NCBI RefSeq assembly: GCF_030052815.1
Contig: NC_079504.1
Location: forward strand, 83,627,309 to 83,691,308
DNA length: 64,000 bases
Source: Hevea brasiliensis
Lineage: Eukaryota; Streptophyta; Magnoliopsida; Malpighiales; Euphorbiaceae
Direction of reading: 5' to 3'
The stretch's first letter is position 1. The number at the start of each line of letters is the position of its first letter. The position numbers and the translations under genes were made by a program. Below the pieces are notes generated by a model. The model saw only the letters and a program-made list of their open reading frames with translations. It made no database searches and was not told the DNA's origin. This document shows, piece by piece, positions 59,491 to 64,000 of the stretch.

Positions 59491-59830
59491 TAAAGGCATG
59501 GAAGCATGGGAATTAGGGTATTTAAGCATTGAAATTTAAAATTTTAATCTAGAGTTGCATGTAACATACCATATGTTTTATGTGCCTAATGAATTTCAAT
59601 GCTTATAAGCATACCAAAACACATTTTAGCATGCATTAAAATCTTCATTTGCCATTTAAGATTGTGAATTAACAAATTAATTCATTAATCCCTAATTAAA
59701 AGGAGGGATTTTGAGTACTAACCTCTTGATGCACAATTGATGCAATTCCCACTCTTAGGATGCTCTTCGGACCCCAAATGTTGCCCCTCTATGTTGTCCA
59801 CCACAAGAACACTAATGGCAGCCCCAATTT
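59491..59830 (-). repeat. 5' LTR stub of copia copy II
   Basis: Matches 8286-8630 and 45742-46074. The outer dinucleotide has decayed (TAAAGGC instead of TGAAGGC). It is interrupted after CCCCAATTT by a type B LTR, and the remainder lies beyond the window. Confidence 0.85.
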
Positions 59831-62800
59831 TGAAGGAATGGAAGCGTGAAAAACATAAGTTTATACCATTGAATTCAAAAATTTTCACCTAGGGTCATAT
59901 GCATCATGCAAGATTTATTTTTAACTATTTGATTTCAATGATAAACAATATATTAAAACTCTTTTAATATGTTTTTTAGATCTGTATTTGCCATTTAAGA
60001 TTTTAAAATTAATCAGATTAATTTTAAAACCCTAGATTAAATCAAGAATGATTACACTAACCTCTTGATGTACTGCAGCATATTTGCGCCTTTGAGATTC
60101 GTCTTCAGGACACCAAATGTTGTCCCTCTAGCTTGTCCACACCAAGAACACCTATGGCAGCCCTTGAACAGCTTCTAAAGCTTTTTCTATTAATTAGAAA
60201 TTCAAGTTTTGCCTTTTAAGAGATTAGAGATGTAAACAGGACACTAGAAACAATTTCTAGTATTTTTAATTCAAGAGATTGATGGCTAATCTCTTTGAAT
60301 TAGTGAGAGATGAAGAAGAAGAGATGGAGAGCCTCAAAATGGCATGACAAAGGAGGAGTGGCTGCTGGTTGTGTTTTATTTTCTCATAACAACATTTATA
60401 TAGCTAGGTTAACACATTAAACCCTTGCCACATGTCACCCTTTAATTAGCTATAGGTTTAAGTGATCCAATCACATTGTGCCAAGTGACAAACCTATATT
60501 TAATCATCTAACATGATTAAAAGACATTTGGCAAGCTTATGTGTCACCATCTCATGGTGCCACGTGTCACACTGCAAAATGACCAAAATGCCCCTGTGTC
60601 TTAATTTTGAGTTCTTAACCCAAACTAATTATTTCTCTTCTTCTAATTAATTTATATCAAATATAAATTAATTAATTAATCTCTATTAATTAATTTCTCA
60701 TTAATTAAATTTATATTTAAACATATTTAAACACTTTAAATATAAATTTAACTTATACTATACATCCAATAATCTAGATTTGGCTTCAAGTCATACTAGG
60801 GACTTTGCATTCTAATTGAAAACCAAACCTATTTAATTAATCAATTAAACTGTTTAATTAATTAATTAAATCATATTTAATTAGGTGATTACTTGTATAT
60901 GTGTGTGACTTACTAGGCTCATCACTAATTGGCAATGAGACATGATATCAACTCTTAATATCATCAGAACTCTTTCTTACCATAAATGATTTCTCTAAAT
61001 CATTTTATGCACCTCATAGACCATGGTTAACACCTAGCATAGCATGCCATGGATGTTAGTAGTATGCCCTAGAGCATATCATTTAGTATGTATCTTGTAC
61101 ATATTTTTATTAATAAAAGCCATTTCCACTTTTCCGTTTACATAATATATTTATGTGTAATAGAAAAGGTCCATTGATATTCTGTTAGAAATATTATTCT
61201 TAAGTTGTTAAGAATATGAGTGACAATATTTCTAGCACAAAGTATCATAAATAAGTTCACAATCGAGGATACTTCATAATAAGGACATGACTTATCCAGA
61301 AAGATTGTATTCATGTTTGTTCCCAAGTTATTTATATGAGATATAAATAAGATGGAATGGTGAGTCTCATTCCATATAACAAACATGATAGGCACTTATA
61401 AATGATAAGTAGACCGAACCAGTGACACTTATGACAAGCACATGGAGTTTACTCTTGTTAATGTTTTGTCATAAATCATATCAGTGCATATAATCTTTAG
61501 ACCTGAGATAGCACAGTTATCTTCTATATAGGTAGTTTGAGTTTGATACCGCTTTCATACTTGTACTGTGTATGGGTATATGGGCATCTGTTGGCTCCTA
61601 CTAGTTATATATGGAGGTAGGTGTTGATCAAGATGGAATCTGTTCCTCTAAGTAAATAGAGATAAAATCCTATGTTCATTTAATTATTCTTGATGTTTCA
61701 AGTTCCTGGCCAGGACAAATAAATTTATTCAGAAAGAGTTTCTGATGAGAAAATCTTTTTAATCAAGAACTGGAATTAAAAGAAAACATAATATTCATAG
61801 CAAATGGAGTTTGACATAAACCATGACTCCAGCTTGAGTTGGGATTTTGTAACAGAGAGATTCTAGTGCATGGTAACATATGATTATAGGTTCATTTAAG
61901 GTAAACCTTATTACTAATTGGGTGGCCATGGCATGCTATGCTAGGTGTTAACCATGGTCTATGAGGTTCATAAAATGATTTAGAGAAATCATTTATGGTA
62001 AGAAAGAGTTCTGATGATATTAAGAGTTGATATCATGTCTCATTGCCAATTAGTGATGAGCCTAGTAAGTCATACACATACATAAGTTATTTCCTATTTA
62101 AATATGATTTAATTAATTAATTAAAGAGTTTAATTGATTAATTAAATAGGTTTGGTTTGCAATTAATAGGTTTGGTTTGCAATTAAATTGCAAAGTCCCT
62201 AGCATGACTTGAAACCAAATCTAGATTATTGGATGTATAGTATAAGTTAAATTTATATTTAAAGTGTTTAAATATGAATTTAATTAATGAGAAATTAATT
62301 AATAGAGATTAATTAATTAATTTATATTTGATATAAATTGATTAGAAGAAGAAAAATAATTATTTTGGGTTAAGAACTCAAAATTAAGACACAGGGGCAT
62401 TTTGGTCATTTCACAGTGTGACACGTGGCATCATGAGATGGTGACATATGGGATTACACATAAGCTTGCCAAATGTTTTTTTCTTTAATCATGTATGATG
62501 ATTAAAATCAAGATTAAATATAGGTTTGACACTTGGCACAATGTGATTGGGTCACTTAAACCTAGAGCTAATCAAAGGGTGACATGTGGCAAGGGTTTAA
62601 TGTGTTAACCTAGCTATTTAAGTGTTGTTATGAAAAGAAAAGCAACCAGCAGCCACTCCTCTCCTTTGTCACGCCACTTTGAGGTTTTCCATCTATTCTT
62701 CTTCATCTCTTATCAATTCAAAGAGATTAGCCATCAATCTCTTGAATTAAGAACACTAGAAATTGTTTCTAGTGTCCTGTTTACACCGCTAATCTCTTAA

Positions 62801-64000
62801 AAGGCAGAACTTGAATTTCTAATTAATAGAAAAAGCTTTAGAAGCTGTTCAAGGGCTGCCATAGGTGTTCTTGGTGTGGACAAGCTAGATGGACAACATC
62901 TGGTGTCCTGAAGATGAATCTCAAAGGCGCAGACACGCTGCAGTGCATCAAGAGGTTAGTGTAATCGTTCTTGATTTAATCTAGGGTTCTAAAATCAATC
63001 TGATTAATTTTAAAATCTTAAATGGCAAATACATATCCAAAAACATATTAAAAGAGTTTTAATATGTTGTTTATCATTGAAATCAAATAGATAAAAATAA
63101 ATCTTGCATGATGCATGTGACCCTAGGTGAAAATTTTTGAATTCAATGGTATAAACTTGTGTTTTTCACGCTTCCGTTCCTTCAATGGACACCCTATTAG
63201 TAATAAGGTTTACCTTAAATGAACCTATAATCATATGTTACCGAACACTAGAATCTCTCTATTACAAAATCCCAACTCAAGCTGGAGTCATGGTTTATGT
63301 CAAACTCCATTTGCTATGAATATTATGTTCTCTTTTAATTCTAGTTATCGATTAAAAAGATTTTCTCATCAGAAACTCTTTTCTGATTAAATCTATCTAT
63401 CCTGGCCAGGAACTTGAAACATCAAGAACAATTAAATGAACATAGGATTTTATCTCTATTTACTTAGAGGAACAGATTCCATCTTGATCAACACCTACCT
63501 CCATATATAGCTAGTAGGAGCCAACACATGCCCATATACCCATACACAGTACAAGTATGAAAGCAGTATCAAACTCAAACTACCTATATACAAGATAACT
63601 GTGCTATCTCAGGTCTAAAGATTATATGCACTGATATGATTTATGAAAAAATTTTGACAAGAGTAAACTCCATGTGCTTGTCATAAGTGTCACTGGTTCG
63701 GCCTACTTATCATTTATAAGTACCTATCATGTTTGTCAGATGGCATGAGACTCACCATTCCATCTTATTTATATCTTATATAAATAACTTGAGAACAAAC
63801 ATGAATATAATCTTTCTGGATAAGTCATGTCCTTATTATGAAGTATACTCGATTGTGAACCTATTTATGATATTTTGTGCTAGAAATAATGTCACTCATA
63901 TTCTTAACAACTTAAGAATAATATTTCTAAGAAAATATCAATGGACCTTTTCTATTACACATAAATATATTATATAAATGGAAAAGTGGAAAAGCCTTTT
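59831..64000 (-). mobile_element. Copia LTR, type B, interrupted and running off the window
   Basis: Minus-strand LTR: the end is at 59831 (TGAAGGAATGG on the plus strand), continues to 61053, is broken by an inverted solo LTR, and resumes at 63190. By comparison with 49185-49257 about 75 bp remain outside the window. No PBS lies beside the 59831 end, so it is a solo LTR, or the 3' LTR of an element extending left is excluded. Confidence 0.85.
61054..63184 (+). mobile_element. Copia solo LTR, type B (2.13 kb), inverted inside its relative
   Basis: Runs TGTTAGTAGTATGCC to CGTTCCTTCA, with perfect ATGGA duplications at 61049-61053 and 63185-63189. It is complete and canonical. It sits inside another type B LTR of opposite orientation, creating two overlapping long inverted repeats. 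Confidence 0.93.

Larger units (their letters stand above)
54356..59830 (-). mobile_element. Ty1/copia element copy II, 5' end (interrupted)
   Basis: Minus strand: 5' LTR (from 59491, broken at 59830), PBS (59475-59489), leader (59474-59264, then 55952-54440) and the first 84 bp of gag (54439-54356). A gypsy solo LTR with GCGTT duplications splits the leader. The rest of gag-pol is missing, replaced by the end of element D. It is the same subfamily and orientation as copy I. Confidence 0.87.

Noticed and set aside
61138..61395. Open frame on the minus strand, repeated at 63729-63977 on the plus strand
   Set aside because: The pair reflects the inverted type B LTR copies. It lies wholly inside LTR and has no domain.

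Overview
The window is plant nuclear DNA made almost entirely of nested LTR retrotransposons. I found no host gene, no functional tRNA or rRNA gene and no CRISPR array. Every coding trace belongs to Ty3/gypsy elements (PR-RT-RNaseH-IN order, C-terminal chromodomain, so chromoviruses, most like the long-LTR Tekay/Del type) or to a Ty1/copia family (PR-IN-RT-RNaseH order). AT-rich base composition, initiator-Met-tRNA primer-binding sites, LTRs of 2 to 3.9 kb and deep nesting point to a repeat-rich, probably pericentromeric, part of a eudicot genome. A woody species such as a Euphorbiaceae is only a guess.

Layout, left to right. 1-476: unassigned. 477-7096: gypsy element A (minus strand) with a truncated 3' LTR, a 2-kb gutted interior (gag, part of PR, scrap of IN) and a complete 3.6-kb 5' LTR. 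7097-8285: opposite-strand fragment of the same family (LTR end, PBS, gag start). 8286-46074: copia element copy I (minus): 3' LTR, decayed gag-pol, leader, PBS and a 5' LTR stub. Its leader is split at 15053/44455 by gypsy element G1 (15054-44454, duplication ACAAA). G1 contains a solo LTR (16503-20149, duplication TATTG) and gypsy element C (21550-43615, duplication TGACA/TGATA). C's 3' LTR is in turn split by gypsy element B (31483-42523, duplication AACAC). 46075-54355: 3' half of a decayed plus-strand gypsy element D, holding a copia solo LTR (47191-49257, duplication GTAAT). 54356-64000: copia copy II (minus): gag start, leader, PBS and 5' LTR, broken by a gypsy solo LTR (55953-59263, duplication GCGTT) and a copia solo LTR (from 59831), which itself holds an inverted solo LTR (61054-63184, duplication ATGGA).

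All gag-pol genes are pseudogenes with premature stops, frameshifts or deletions. Element B has the most intact integrase-chromodomain; element C keeps the most complete domain set.

The best candidates for something new are: (1) a pair of adjacent hairpins in the gypsy LTRs, kept across diverged LTR families while the stem sequence changes in a paired way, placed where the 5' end of the transcript would be expected; (2) a 74-bp GT-AG intron in the integrase gene, exactly the same length and position in G1 and C and absent from B; (3) an inverted integrase-PPT-LTR piece buried inside an otherwise solo-like LTR with target duplications (G1); (4) a non-canonical internal module shared by elements A and D; (5) diverged modular repeats in U3.
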